64,000 nt of DNA from Chara braunii (GCA_003427395.1 BFEA01000375.1:1272113-1336112); one strand, 5' to 3'. Positions 31,150-42,480 are shown, counted from the stretch's first letter. A program made the numbers and translations. The notes: generated by a model from the letters alone, not told the origin.

Positions 31150-31450
31150 GCCCAACACCAGGTACGCCAACCGTACCTCCCGCGGTCTCCGACGACATGA
31201 TAGGTTTCTGCGGGCCACAACTTGTCTTCCCTAAGGGGTTGTCACCACCCTTAGGGGCGTATCCCTACCGAGCTACACATGCGAAAGCTTTTACATGCAG
31301 TCACAGAGGTAGGGCAGCCGAGGGCGTTTTCTCGTTCGCTGCAGTATAGGCATGTGTGGTTAAAACGTCGTCTGGACCCTGCGTCGTTTATTCCCTAGGG
31401 CACTAATCTCCTAAGTACAAACAGACGTCGGTCGACTAGGAAGGTCTTAA
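31150..31450 (+). repeat. Isolated partial copy (D) of the foldback terminal block
   Basis: It shares with 25-320 and 12570-12870 the ordered words CCGTACCTCCCGCG, ACGACATGATAGG, TAAGGGGTTGTCACC, GGGGCGTATCCCTACCGAGC, CAGAGGTAGG, CGAGGGCGTTTTCTCGTTCG and GTCGGTCGACTAGGA. It is more diverged than A, B and C. No arm interior can be followed beyond about 31460. Confidence 0.75.
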
Positions 31451-32103
31451 GCAAGCATAAAATTCATCGAATAACCCTAATCCTTTTACATCGTGTTGAA
31501 GATAACACAAATAACATTAATATACCTCAGATCCAATCACACAAAATCAATTGAGGTTATATCGGGGAGAACGTCAAACCGACGCGGAAGTTGACCTTGA
31601 TCGGTTTTTTACTTGATGAGATGATCTGCCAAAGTTACTTTTCCCACCCTGTCGTCGACCTAACACCTGACAAGCACACACTTGTCTTCATACATTTTTA
31701 ATCTTCTTGGATGACAGACTGCTTTGCGAAGGATTCTTGATTAGGTGCATTACTTGAAGTGTTGCATGTCTCTCCCTCTAGGAAATTGTATGTGGATACT
31801 CCTTCCCCTCGCCCTCGCCCAAAGCCTCGGATCTCCGAGGTTGGGTCATTACCACCGAGTCGACAAAGTACTAGATAATGAAATATAAAAAATGCTGAAA
31901 ATTTTAGTAATATTTGAGAGAACATGCATACAATAACCCCTCACCTGTACTGAAAATTTTGAAATTATGAATATGTAAATCATGTAGAAATTTCTAAGAA
32001 GTTTTTCATGCGCGGCCGGGCCTGCACAGCCGAGCAGCCGAGCGTGTCGCTCGGGGAGGTCCGACGCCCACTATAGTACCCGGGCGTGCAAAAAAATAAT
32101 AAA

Positions 32104-32110
<7 letters not shown>

Positions 32111-32147
<37 letters not shown>
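32111..32147. repeat. (TA)n microsatellite
   Basis: Pure TA dinucleotide run. A shorter one at about 33522-33541 runs into (GT)n. Confidence 0.95.
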
Positions 32148-32151
<4 letters not shown>

Positions 32152-32314
32152 TTTCTGTGTTTTTCCAAAGGACCCCAAATCCGGTCTCGTTTCATTTTTT
32201 GAAATTTGGTTGTCAAGGGGGGAAAACAGGGGTATAAATTATTTTTAAAGGGGCTAAGAGGCGTTAAAGGAAAATCCTTTAGTGTGATTTTTTTTATTTT
32301 CTTTTTTATCTCTG

Positions 32315-32400
32315 ATTCGGTGAGGAATTCTGATGTGACCCTCAGTGAAAAGTTGTTTGTATTCCAATTCTACACAATATTGTTTTTTTTTCAAGTTTTT
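32315..32400. repeat. Dispersed AT-rich repeat, copy 1
   Basis: GTGAGGAATTCTGATGTGAC..AGTGAAAAGTTGTTTGTATTCC resembles 34095-34165 (GGTAAGGAATTTGGATGTAA..GAGGCAAATGTTGTTC) and 58980-59045 (GGTGAAGAATTTCGATGTGA..GAGGCAAAAGTTGTTCAGTTTATTTTTCTGCATAAC). Nature unknown. Confidence 0.5.
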
Positions 32401-32559
32401 TATTTTTGATTTTTTTTTGATTTTTTTTTACGTTGGGGCTGTCTGCAAACATGTCAGCGGGTCATGCCCGGCTGGGCACCCGGGTGTGTATCCAGGCACA
32501 AGTTGGGTGCCCGGGCGCCTGGAAAAAACAACATAGGAAAAATTATGTTTTTGACATAT

Positions 32560-33400
32560 TTACCACTTCATAAAATAGAGAATAGTTGAAGCGTCATTGT
32601 GCAGGGTGTTGATGGATCTTCACGTATTTTCAACATATTTAACCTTTCAAAGTTTTGATCTATAAATTGTTAAGGGATCTTTCTGTTTTTGGCATATTCT
32701 TCGCTTCATAAGTTTTCGAATTACTTGAAAAGTCATTTTTATGCATGTTGTGTAGAATGTGCAAACGAGTTTTTTTACCTTTCTGTGTATTCACGACTTC
32801 ATAATTTTCATGATGGTTGAGTAGATTATTCTATGAACACTTGAGCAGATAAGCATTCGATATTTTTCGCATATTCATCAACTTTAGCGTTTTCGACGTA
32901 TTCAGAAACTTCAACGTTTTCAATATATTCATAAACTCGGGATTCTTAGAATAGTTAACGACTAATTCTATGCATGTCACATAGGGAAGTATTGACAAGC
33001 GTTTCACTATTTTCAACATATTCACCACTTCTAAAAATTTTCATAACAATTAAGGGGTCATTTTATGCATGTTGTGCACAATATTGATAGGTTTTTCATC
33101 GTTAATAATATATTCATAATTTCAAATCAAGTAGCGGTAAAACGAATGCATCGAAAACGCAGAAGGATTTATTTATACTTTACAAAACATGCATAGAATC
33201 ACTTTTTAACTAATTTGTAAATTATAAAATAAAAAAATAATGAAAATATTGAAGGACTCATAAATACTTTACACAACATGCATAGAACGACTCCGCAACT
33301 ATTGTGAAATTATGAGGTGACGAATATGCCGAGAGTGTTGAAAAAACCCTCAATACTTTACACAATATGCATAAAATGATGCCTCATAGGATTGAAGTTC
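32560..33400. repeat. Diverged ~100-bp AT-rich tandem array with orientation switch
   Basis: Words like TTTATGCATGTTGTGTA...TTTTCAACATATTCACCACTTCATAA repeat about every 100 bp from 32565 to 33120. From about 33160 to 33400 the reverse-complement words (TACACAACATGCATAGAATGA, TGAAATTATGAGGTGACGAATATG) take over. A third block in the second orientation lies at 37430-37800. Confidence 0.7.
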
Positions 33401-34827
33401 GGCTCAAGCTGAACATGATAGCGAGAATGGTCGAACGTTCGGGACCTTCTTAGGTAGCGTTCGGCCGAACGTGAACTTCAACTTTTTTTTTTTTAATCAT
33501 ATTGAGGATATGGGTTTTCCCCGATATATATATATATATATGTGTGTGTATGGTTACCAGACCGAACGTTCAGGTGTCCCCGAGCTGACCTCTGAATGTT
33601 CGGGTGTTCGAGGTCCCGTTCGGGGTCTGAACCTGAAGGGGTTTGGCCTCCGCCAAAAATTATTTCAGTATCTAAATATTATTATTTTTTTGTTGAAATG
33701 TTTTTTGTGAGTTTTGTATGACATGCGTTACACGCATGTAAACTTTTAAAGCATTTTAACTTGCCAATCAAAAACGAAAAATCTCCAAAGATGGCGGTCT
33801 CAAAACGTGCTCGACCACTCGGGTTTTTTTTTTTCACTTTTTACTTTTTTTTTATTTGATTTTGGTGCCTCAAATATTTTATTATGTTTTGAATTTTTTT
33901 TATGAGTTTTATATTATATGAAATACAGATTTGTAAATTTTCAGGGCATTTGCCTATCCCAAGAAAAAATAAAAAATCGCCAAAGATGGTGGTGTTAAAA
34001 ACATGCTCGCCCACACACTTATTGTAATTCTTGTTTTTCTTTTTTTTTATATAATTATTTATTTTTCGTATTTTATGTTTATTTCACACTTGGTAAGGAA
34101 TTTGGATGTAATGTTGAGGCAAATGTTGTTCTTTTTATATTTTTGCATAACATATAAAGTGAGTGGGCCACTATATAGCTGAGTTGACCTTTATTTTGTC
34201 AGAATCTTCGTAGCGAATTTTTTTTTTTTTTTTTTTCCTTTTACGTTTGGAGGGACAGGATAGCATCAAACCGGGTGGATTTTGTCGGTTCGTTCCCCTG
34301 ACCTGTAGGACCAGAGTCAGCCGATGAGGTACTGATTTTTTTTTTTGTAGTGTACCAGTTTTGAAGTATCGAGCGGGGACACTCCAGTGACTTTTGGTAC
34401 CTCCCTGTTTGTCCGGAAGATTATCAGCGATCGGTAGGAACCTACGGGACTATAAATAGGATTGCATGACAGTGAGTCGACCTCTTTGGGTCTATATTTG
34501 TGACTACATATGCGTAGGAGCGGAGATAAACGGGCTTGTCGGATTGTGCGGTGGATCATGGGTGTGTGGAATGTTATTACAATGACGTATCAACTGTTTG
34601 TTATCAATTTAGTTGATTTTTCGAGTGTTTTCTCTTTGACTTGACGAACCTGTGATGATTTCTGATCTTTGACCGAGCACGTGAACTTACCTGGAGATAA
34701 CATGCCGGACTGGTGTGAGCGTGATTAATCAATGTATCAGTGTTACTGGTACTATTACTTTCGAGTACTGTTCTAAGTAAAATAGAGTCGTCCCGAGTTT
34801 TCAAGATGTTGTCGGGGCAAAGGCACC
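33401..34827. other. AT-rich intergenic sequence
   Basis: It contains GTTCGG/CCGAAC palindromes (GTTCGGCCGAAC at about 33460, GAACGTTC at about 33434 and 33565), poly(T) runs and two relatives of a 'ATGAGTTTTATATTATATGAAAT' repeat (about 33705 and 33905). No gene is supported. Confidence 0.5.
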
Positions 34828-35754
34828 ATGTCTGGTGCGTAACAGCATGATGGTGGTGGGCCACAAAATGGAGGTGGAGGCGGTGAGTGACGACCGTTCT
34901 GCCCACCAACGTATTTCAATTGTAATGAAGATAGCCATTACGTGAATCAGTGCCCTAATCGATCAATAAGGTGTTCAGGTGCAACGCGTCCGTCCACGTA
35001 GAGTGATTCCAGGAGGAGCAAATCACTGCCTCACCATGGGTCGGGGCAGCAAGCCCAGTTCGACCTTGCAGTGCAAGCCCAGATCACTGAATTGGGGAAT
35101 TTTTCTTTCATGATGAAGGAGCACTTTGACGCAGAACGTGTGAAACAGGCGAGGAAAACCGAAAATAAGCGTCAAAAGGAAGAGGTGAAGAAATGGGAAG
35201 AAGAGGCTTAGTAACGTGAAGAAGTGGAGAGGGCCCGACGGGAAAAGAAAGCGATGAAGAAGAAGGAGAGGGCTCGCCAAGATGCGGAGCACATAGCCGA
35301 GATGAAAAAGGATCTCGACATTCAGATGGCGATCATGATGAATGAGATGCAAGGTAATTTGGTCGATAATTGAAAAAATGTTATGGGAGGATTGTGCTGC
35401 CCACACGTCTTTGATAAGGGGAAGAAGAAAGTCGATTAGGAATCGGAAGATGACGCGTCAGTTGAATACAACGGTGGGGAAAGTGAGACAAGTGTTACTC
35501 AGAAGATCAACGAGAAAACCGGAAGACTTTGCTTATCCGATAAGCATAAACGAGAGTCGGATCCAGTGTTCGAAGATAGCCCGCCATTGGAGAGGACTTC
35601 AAAAAGAACGCCGAAGCGGGGAGCGTTGAAATTGACTAAGTTGACGACTTGTATGACGCGTTTCAAGGCTAAGACCATAAAGACGCTAGGACCAGCTAAG
35701 AGGCGTTCCCCATTGAGACTCCGTTGTCTAAGACGAAGAAGACTCAAGTTGTGA
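34828..35754 (+). pseudogene. Retroelement pseudogene, part 1: gag-like zinc knuckle and coiled coil
   Basis: One reading frame runs from ATG 34828 to TGA 35752 without an indel. It is broken only by stops at 34840, 34888, 34999, 35209, 35212, 35371 and 35437. Every stop is one C-to-T change from CAA, CAG or CGA. Domains: a Gly-rich N-terminus; a CCHC zinc knuckle at 34912-34953 with exact CX2CX4HX4C spacing, whose first Cys codon is now Tyr (TAT); a Lys/Glu/Arg-rich coiled coil at about 35100-35350; then an acidic and a basic (TPKRG-like) linker. Part 2 follows downstream in other frames. Known: such knuckle plus coiled-coil proteins are gag-like nucleic-acid-binding products of retroelements. 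Inferred: the copy is dead and was silenced by cytosine methylation before decay. Confidence 0.7.
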
Positions 35755-37320
35755 AAAGGTCCCCATGTGACAACTTGACGCCTGCTTCGAAATGTGCACT
35801 TACCCAACTTCGATACATGAACGCAGTTATGGAATAATTGAAGGACTGTGACGTTATGGAGCCTCAACGGATCTGCATTTTCGATTTTGTCGAACATCAT
35901 AAAGGATGTGCCTTCGACATCAAGATCGAGTTTGAGCCTAAGGTTATTCGTATTACTGAATTCACGGAGGAAGGAACAGCAAGCGGGGAACCCGATATAA
36001 TCAATGAGTGAAGAGGTTTGAGGTGTTTTCAACCATGGCAGTATGCAGACATTTGACGAGTCTACGCTGTAAATCCTTATCTCTTGATCGTCAGATTGAT
36101 AAGCTACTTAGATTTACAATTTTACTGTTGGTCTTGAATGATGAGATACGTTGGGCTGGTAAGTACATCAACTTGTGGATTACTTATTATAACAAGCACG
36201 GTCTTGAGTTTGTCGAGCTCACTAGTTGGGTGTATATCGCCTTCTCACCGTATTGTAAAGCTTGCTGTGTAGGAAAGACCATACGCAATGCGGTTACAAG
36301 ATTGCGGGAACGTATTTACGCTTGTATGACCCGTACTCAATCACATTTCCACAGATGGCTTTTACCTTCGGGATCGCGAATTACGTGTTGATCCATGTTG
36401 ATGTGTTGGTTGGGGAGGATCTGGGTAAGTTGGAAGAAACCTATAACCAACAATGGAGTTCGTTCTTATATTCAACCGACAATGGTAAGGTTGTTCGTCG
36501 GGGTGGGAAGAAAAGTAAACCAGACGAACGGAGGCAGGCACGTGGCAAGAAGTCGAGTCAGGAACCCGCATTTACTCCTATTCGTTTTCTGAGTGAATCC
36601 TCCAACCAGTTTGACATGGATTTCTTCAAATTGTTCGACCATATCCTGTCTCTAGGGAATGCCCGTCAGATAATTTTTGTGGATAAGGGCGATACTTGGT
36701 GTCCTAGTTGGAAGAAGTTAGTGAAGATGTTTGGCGAAACCAGGATCAATATCGGTAAGGTGGTGAGAGTATTCAACGACTGTAAACAGCTGATTGAGGC
36801 GAGTGAGTCCTTTGAAGTTTGGCATGTGATTAAATGGAAGTTCAAGTGCGATTTCCTGAAGAGTGTCCTGGTCAGCATTCTAAGGAATAATCGTCAGTTG
36901 TCTGTCTTGTATGGATGAAGTATGAAATTTGTACTTCGCATATATGATGTGGTTAAGAACGTCGCGCGCAAATCGAGCAGGAAATATTTGCGCAGACTAA
37001 TTTCTCGTTGTTTTATGGACCGTTTAAACTCGAGTCTTTCTGCGAACTTGATTTTTCGGATAAAATATGATGATAGGATTAAGCTTTCGAAAGTTCGACA
37101 TGTGATTAACGAGTTGCTTATGAAATGCGATCTGCGGTGTTGTTTTTTAATTCAGGCACGGAAGAAAATTCGAATTGTTTTGGTGAAAAATCCATCAATT
37201 TCAACGTTGTTGGACAACCATCGTAGTCTCGCAACAAGTGGAGTGTTAACATGTTCTTGTGCAGGTTTACCCTTCCCATGTAAAGAAGGGCATGTGATCT
37301 TCCGTTAGAGTGATTTTGAC
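35755..37320 (+). pseudogene. Retroelement pseudogene, part 2: GIY-YIG nuclease-like region
   Basis: Frame 36008-36391 carries VYIAFSPYCKACCVGKT, a GIY-YIG-type core (Y-I ... V-G-K-T) with two Cys in the linker, followed by RLRERI. A frame change near 36260-36390 leads into frame 36262-37308, with LEETYNQQW (the usual C-terminal Glu helix of GIY-YIG folds), a long basic region, one TGA at 36916 (C-to-T from CGA), and a terminal Cys motif CSCAGLPFPCKEGHVIFR. More in-frame stops follow. No reverse transcriptase motif is present, so the element is truncated. Known: Penelope-like retroelements, including green-lineage forms with N-terminal nuclease, combine GIY-YIG with RT. Assignment to that group is inference. 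A GIY-YIG domain captured by another element is the alternative. Confidence 0.65.
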
Positions 37321-37429
37321 GACATGCACCCCTAAGTTATTAATGCCAAGTTCTTGTTCGGAACGTTCCACACGTCAGGTTGATTAATCGTTTACCTGAG
37401 CTCTCAACTATTCCAAAAAAATCAGAAGT

Positions 37430-37800
37430 GGTGAATATGCTACGAACGTTGAAAAAAAATTTCAATACTTTACATAATATGTATACAACAATCCCTCAAC
37501 TAGTTTGAAAATTCATAATCATTCAATATATGGAAAACATTGAAAAAACTTCATAACACTTTATACACCACGTGTATAAAATTGTCGCTTTACAATTTTG
37601 AAATTCTTAAGTGGTGAATATGTTGAAAATAATGAAAGATTGTTCTATACTTTACACGACATGCATGAAGTAACTCCTCAACTACTTTCAAAATGATGAG
37701 TTGGTGAATATATTGAAAACGTTCAAAGAATCTTCAATAGTTTACAGTATATGCGTAAAATGACCCCTCGACAATTCTGGAAATTATAAAGTGGTGAGTT
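37430..37800. repeat. ~100-bp AT-rich tandem repeats, second block
   Basis: Units contain GAAATT..AAGTGGTGAATATG(T/C)TGAAAA..TGAAA...TTCAATACTTTACA..ATATGCATAAAATGACCCCTC. Same family as 32560-33400. The MITE at 37808 sits at its end. Confidence 0.7.
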
Positions 37801-37807
37801 AGAAATG

Positions 37808-38502
37808 GTGAAAGATTCATTGATACTCGATACAATATATATATATAGTCTCATTTCATTGTTCTCATAGTTCTCATCAACCCTTATTTTCTTTAATTCC
37901 TTTTATTCATTGTTTATCGTATTTCATCGCTCTATTAACCAAGACACACAATAAATGTTAAGGTAGCCTCAAACATATATACTTATCCCTCATTGACACT
38001 CATAAGCTACGCTGCCCTAAACTGTGTCCAATCAAGGTCAGAACTACAGTAGAGTGCATCTGACCGCCATAACACACAAACATATCTCGAACACAATAAA
38101 ATATAATAATATAATAAAAATAAAAAGTAATAATTTACAATAATAATACATTAGTCAGTGTGGTGAATAATTTATAAATTATTACTTTTTATTTTTATTA
38201 TATTATTATATTTTATTGTGTTCGAGATATGTTTGTGTGTGATGGCGGTCAGATGCACTCTACTGTAGTTCTGACCTTGATTGGACAAAGTTTAGGGCAG
38301 CATAGCTTGTGAATGTCAATGAGGGATAAGTATATATGTTTGAGGCTACCTTAGCATTTATTGTGTGTCTTGGTTAATAGAGCGATGAAATACGATAAAC
38401 AATGGATAAGAGGAATTAAAGAAAATAAGGGTTTATGAGAACTATGAGAACAATGAAATTAGACTCTATATATATTGTATCGAGTATCAACCAATCTTTC
38501 AC
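37808..38502. mobile_element. 695-bp near-perfect inverted-repeat (MITE-like) element
   Basis: The arms of about 345 bp are almost identical: GTGAAAGATT at 37808-37817 mirrors AATCTTTCAC at 38493-38502. The arms contain GAACTACAGTAGAGTGCATC, ACCGCCAT, CACAAACATATCTCGAACAC and an AT-rich inner part around 38160. There is no coding capacity. High arm identity suggests recent origin or gene conversion between arms. Confidence 0.85.
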
Positions 38503-38645
38503 TTATCCCTTATTGACACTCACAAGCTATGTTGCCCTAAACTGTATCAAATCAAGGTTAGAACTACAGTAGAGTGCATCTGACCGCCATCGAACACAAT
38601 AAAATATAATAATATAATAAAAAATAAAAAGTAATAATTTATAAT
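38503..38645. repeat. Partial third arm of the 695-bp element
   Basis: CTTATCCCTTATTGACACTCACAAGC ... GAACTACAGTAGAGTGCATCTGACCGCCATCGAACACAATAAAATA repeats the left-arm interior in the same orientation, lacking the CATAACACACAAACATAT segment. It is directly joined to the element. Confidence 0.8.
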
Positions 38646-39482
38646 AACATTATGATCGGGAGGCGAGTCAGCAGCTCGTTGCTGATCCCACGTTTTCATC
38701 TCTCTTCTCTTTTATGAAGTTACTTCTACTTATTGTCACTCCCTATTATCATTCACTGCTTCGTCATCATCTTCGTGTTCAGTATTTCCCTTTGTTGCGC
38801 TCTCTTACAAAACAATTTGTTAAAGTATTCAGATTTCATTGTTGTAGCAAACACCTTTACAAGGGTATTTGTCATCATTTTTAGAGGTCGTACAGGGTGC
38901 GTCCTTGATCAAACATAATGCGTTGATGGGGGCAAATCCCGACTCTCACCTCGGCAAACACGCTCTTGGCGAGACTCCGAGTCAAATACGATCGAATTAG
39001 AGAGTGTGGGGGGCACGCATTATTGCGTTGCACTGTGAGGTGGTCGTTAGCCATTGGCAATATCTGGCCGGCGGAAGATGCTAAAGTCATAGGTTCCAAT
39101 TACTTTCTCTATAGTTTTCAATTTTGTTATATTTTTCTTGTATTTTATAAAGACTAACTTTACTTTGCGAACCGGTCGAGCCTCTGGCATGATGTGTCGC
39201 AAAGGAGATAAAGACCCTAGCTTGTGCACACACAAGAAGACTGTGTTTGGCAACGCACGGAACGGGGCGGCATTGTCAAGCCTAGCATAGAGGAAAGTTA
39301 AGAGTTTCGGCAAAAACATGTGGTGTGCCAGGCGGCCAAGGTACCTGGCAACCACGAACATAGGCACGGGTGGTGTAGTCAGGCGACCAGGAGACTGGCC
39401 AGTAGGCCAAGGCAGAGGGTCTGGTTTGCACTGGTAAGCCCAATCAAAGTCCTGAGACTATTTTGATGGTAGTTCACGCCTA

Positions 39483-39660
39483 CTTAGTTCAACCTTGGGC
39501 GTAGTTCTATTGGTTATGGTACTGGATTTTCAAGCGACAAGTTTGGGGTTCGAGGTCAGCAAGCGATTAAGGAGCGAAGGAGTGTGACAGGTGGAGACTG
39601 AGGGGTCGAGGGTCTTAAGGGACTATCCCCCTTGGTTTTGTCGAGCGGGCCCGAGTCCGG
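39483..39660 (+). repeat. tRNA-related module, copy E
   Basis: This is the best preserved tRNA-like copy. AACCTTGGGCGTAGTTCTAT then TGGTTATGGTAC resembles a tRNA D-arm/A-box. GGGGTTCGAGGTCAGC (about 39545) is a near-consensus B-box (GGTTCGANNCC). There follow GAGGGGTCGAGGGTC and GACTATCCCCCTTGGTTTTG, then a T-rich tail. I see no U6-like sequence after this copy. Confidence 0.65.
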
Positions 39661-40264
39661 GTCCGACTGGCAAGACCAAGAAGAGGCCAGCGGGTCCTCG
39701 TCCTCTTCAATTTTACTATATTCTACTTTTATTTTATTTTATTTTATTTTTTTTATTTTTTTTTCTCCTTTCTTAAAGATCTCATCTTTTAACCAGACTG
39801 AAGATTGGCTCTGGGTCCGACGACGAAAAAGTACTGCGAGGAAGGATGAAAAAAACTTTGGAAAGAGAATAAAGGGTGCAGGCCAGCATGAGCTGCTGTA
39901 ACCAGCATTACAGTGAGGAGCTATTGAAACTCCCCATGGAAGGTAGTTACGGCAATCGAGCGCCTTGAGCACCCGCCTGTTTTTATTTTTTTACGGATCC
40001 GTTTGGGTTCATGCGTATTGAGGATGCTACCAAAATTCCTCTATCTTACCTATTTGGAACACGGGCCAAGAGGATCAACGTGCAGGTAAGCCGACGGGTG
40101 GTTAGCTCACTAGGACAGGGAAACGTGAGAGACTGGACCCACCAAGTGTGCCCCATCCACTGACGCGATTTGTTGTTAAAGGTTTGAGTGCGAGCATGCC
40201 TTACGGGACCCGAGAAACGCTGAACTATGACTAGGTAGGGCACAACCAGGGGGAGCTCAGGTAG

Positions 40265-40520
40265 TGGCTTATAGCAGGCTGGCGCACAGGTCGTTCGTCG
40301 GACGTGGCTTAGGGCCAGGAGACCAGTCGAACCAGGCCCACGGTGAGACTCACGTACAGGTCATTCGTCGAACTGTGGTATAGGGGGTGACAGACTAGTG
40401 GAACCAGCCAATAGTTGGTTCCCCTTGCAATGGCTCACAGCTGCACACACAACAGATCGTTCGTCGGACTTGGGAATAAGGACGAAAGATTATCGAATCG
40501 GTCGTTGGTTGGTCCCCTCC
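40265..40520. repeat. Three diverged ~85-bp tandem repeats
   Basis: The word CAGGTCGTTCGTCGGACGTGG (about 40287) recurs as CAGGTCATTCGTCGAACTGTGG (about 40358) and CAGATCGTTCGTCGGACTTGG (about 40450). Each is followed by a GGGCCAGGAGACCAGTCGAACCAG-like stretch. Confidence 0.7.
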
Positions 40521-41100
40521 GAAGTTTTCTCTCAAAGTGGATGACAGGCTGCGTTGCACCGAGCTGCGCTAAAAATAGTCGGAGCGAAGAAGGATGTCGG
40601 GGGAAACGAGGAAGAAAACGAATGGGGGAGAGAAGAAGAGAAAGGAAGGAAAGAAGGCGCCGACTAGAGCAAGGAAGAAAATGGAAGTGAAAGCAAGGTT
40701 AACAGAAGAGGAGCAAGTAATAAGACAACGACAAAAACGATGAGAGGAAAAACATAACGACTAAAGGAAGATGCACGGATCTGGCCAGGGTCTAGTCCAG
40801 GTACGTGAAAACTGGTGATGGGGAAAATGACGAAGGCGGAAGAAGGAACTCATAACTTACTTGATTCCTAATGAAATCAAGCGGGGGGAGATGCTAATCG
40901 GGGGTATTTCGATCGGGTGAGTTCGATAGAGACGTTCATTTTAGTGTTAGATTAGTAGGTAGAGAGATAGATGAGAAAATGCGCGCGCAAAAGAGTCGAG
41001 GGAGAAAGAAAGGGAAAAAACTAGAGGGAAAGAGACAGATCTCGGTCATTCCTTAACCATTTTGTGCGATCTTAAAGGCGAAGTGGAGGTTTTGAGGTGT

Positions 41101-42480
41101 CACGAATCAAACGGCCACGCCAGATTTCGCATTTGGTGAGAGTCAGATTGATCCAAAGTGCGCTAGATGCGAGTGGGCCTTTGAGTCCACAATCCACCTT
41201 TGGTGAGACTATCTTGCCTCAAACATAATATGGGATTGGTGGAACAAGCAGTGGGATAGTTTTTCGGGTTTAACCCTCCCTTGGGCGAAAACGTATGTCC
41301 TATTACGTGGTGTTCTGCGAAATCACAAACTGGATAAGGGCTAGGGCTATAGTGCCCAAGTAGCAAGATATGTTATTTTTTCTACGATGTCACGACACCG
41401 CAAAGACTGTGTTCAACGCAAGATATTGAACCAATAAGTAAATCAGAAGGTCCATAAAACAAAGTAAAAAAGAAAAAAATCTAGACTGATTGGAGACGAG
41501 AGGTGGGGACTTCGGATAACAATGTGAGTGGTCGAAGGTGGTTCTATAAAAATTGTCGCTTGGTTCCTTCCTTTGTCACCACTGGGGTAAATAATACATT
41601 AGCATTTGTTTATTGGTTATTTAGGGAATGAACGGGTACATACTTAGGCACTCGTTTTTTTGCCCCAGGAGACCGACAGAGGGAAGGTCACCAAAGAGAG
41701 TGTTCACTCAAACATCTTGGACGAGTTTCATACCGTCGCATTAGGTGATATCTCACAGGGAAGTGTAGTGGTATAGGTTAGTGCTACGATGTTGAATAGG
41801 AACTCATGAGTAACACTAAATGTATGTTTCACATCATATAGAGGTAGTTGATTGTTTTTTGGATTTTGTTGATTTTCAAGCCTTGTGAACAATTTTTTAT
41901 TATAGATAGCTTGTTTCTTTCAGCGTTTTGGTTGTGCGATTTTCATTTATTATCATAATTTGCACAGCACGAGGAACGTATTCGCGCCCCTTCACGTTCG
42001 GGCGAACGTGTTCGCGCGAACATGTTCGGACGAATATAATTTTTCTTTCGTAAAAAAAAAACAAAAAAAAAATAGTTTTTCGATTTTTGATTTCTAACTC
42101 ATGATTGGCTACGAATTTGAACATGACTCCAAAGCAAAAGTTGCTTGTATTGTTATTTTACATAACATGTATTTTATTTTTTAGATTTTTCTAAAAACTA
42201 TTTTGTTTTATTTTTTAAATATTTTTTATGTTCGCGTTCAGAGGGTTTGGGGTGCTTGTTCGCGTTCGCCCGTGAACGAGAATACGGTGCTACGTAAATC
42301 ATCATTAACTTGTTGTTTTTTTGTTTTAGGTTTGTGTGGTTTTTAAGCCTTGTTGAACCATTTTGTTACCAGGATTGAAAAAAGTTACGACAACGGTCTG
42401 GTTTTGGTCATTCTGCCATTGCAGAAACCAAAAGCATGCATCATAGTTGGGTAATGGTCTTAGTACTTTGTTTATTCCGG
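41101..42480. other. No recognisable gene
   Basis: Anonymous AT-rich sequence. The one structured spot is the palindrome cluster at 41980-42028, annotated separately. GTTCGC/GTTCGG words also recur at about 42232-42285. Confidence 0.4.
41980..42028. repeat. Three tandem 14-bp palindromes
   Basis: CGTTCGGGCGAACG, TGTTCGCGCGAACA and TGTTCGGACGAATA lie end to end. The outer pair changes from C-G to T-A while pairing is kept. The related palindrome GTTCGGCCGAAC occurs near 33460. Confidence 0.75.

Larger units (their letters stand above)
38849..41100 (+). repeat. Partial foldback arm, copy E
   Basis: It begins with the inner palindrome (AAACACCTTTACAAGGGTATTT, 38849-38870). It continues with GTACAGGGTGCGTCCTTGAT and AATTAGAGAGTGTGG, the tRNA-like module at 39483-39660 and a T/ATTTT tract (39715-39768). 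It ends in sequence similar to the inner part of arm C, for example CTTGATT, loop CCTAATGA, AAATCAAG (40860-40881), comparable to 22966-22985. The outer arm (hairpin array, terminal block) is absent. Confidence 0.6.

Noticed and set aside
36262-36918. Intact 218-codon gene
   Set aside because: It is the continuation of the GIY-YIG pseudogene after a frame change, lacks the nuclease core in its own frame and ends at a C-to-T stop beyond which the same frame goes on.
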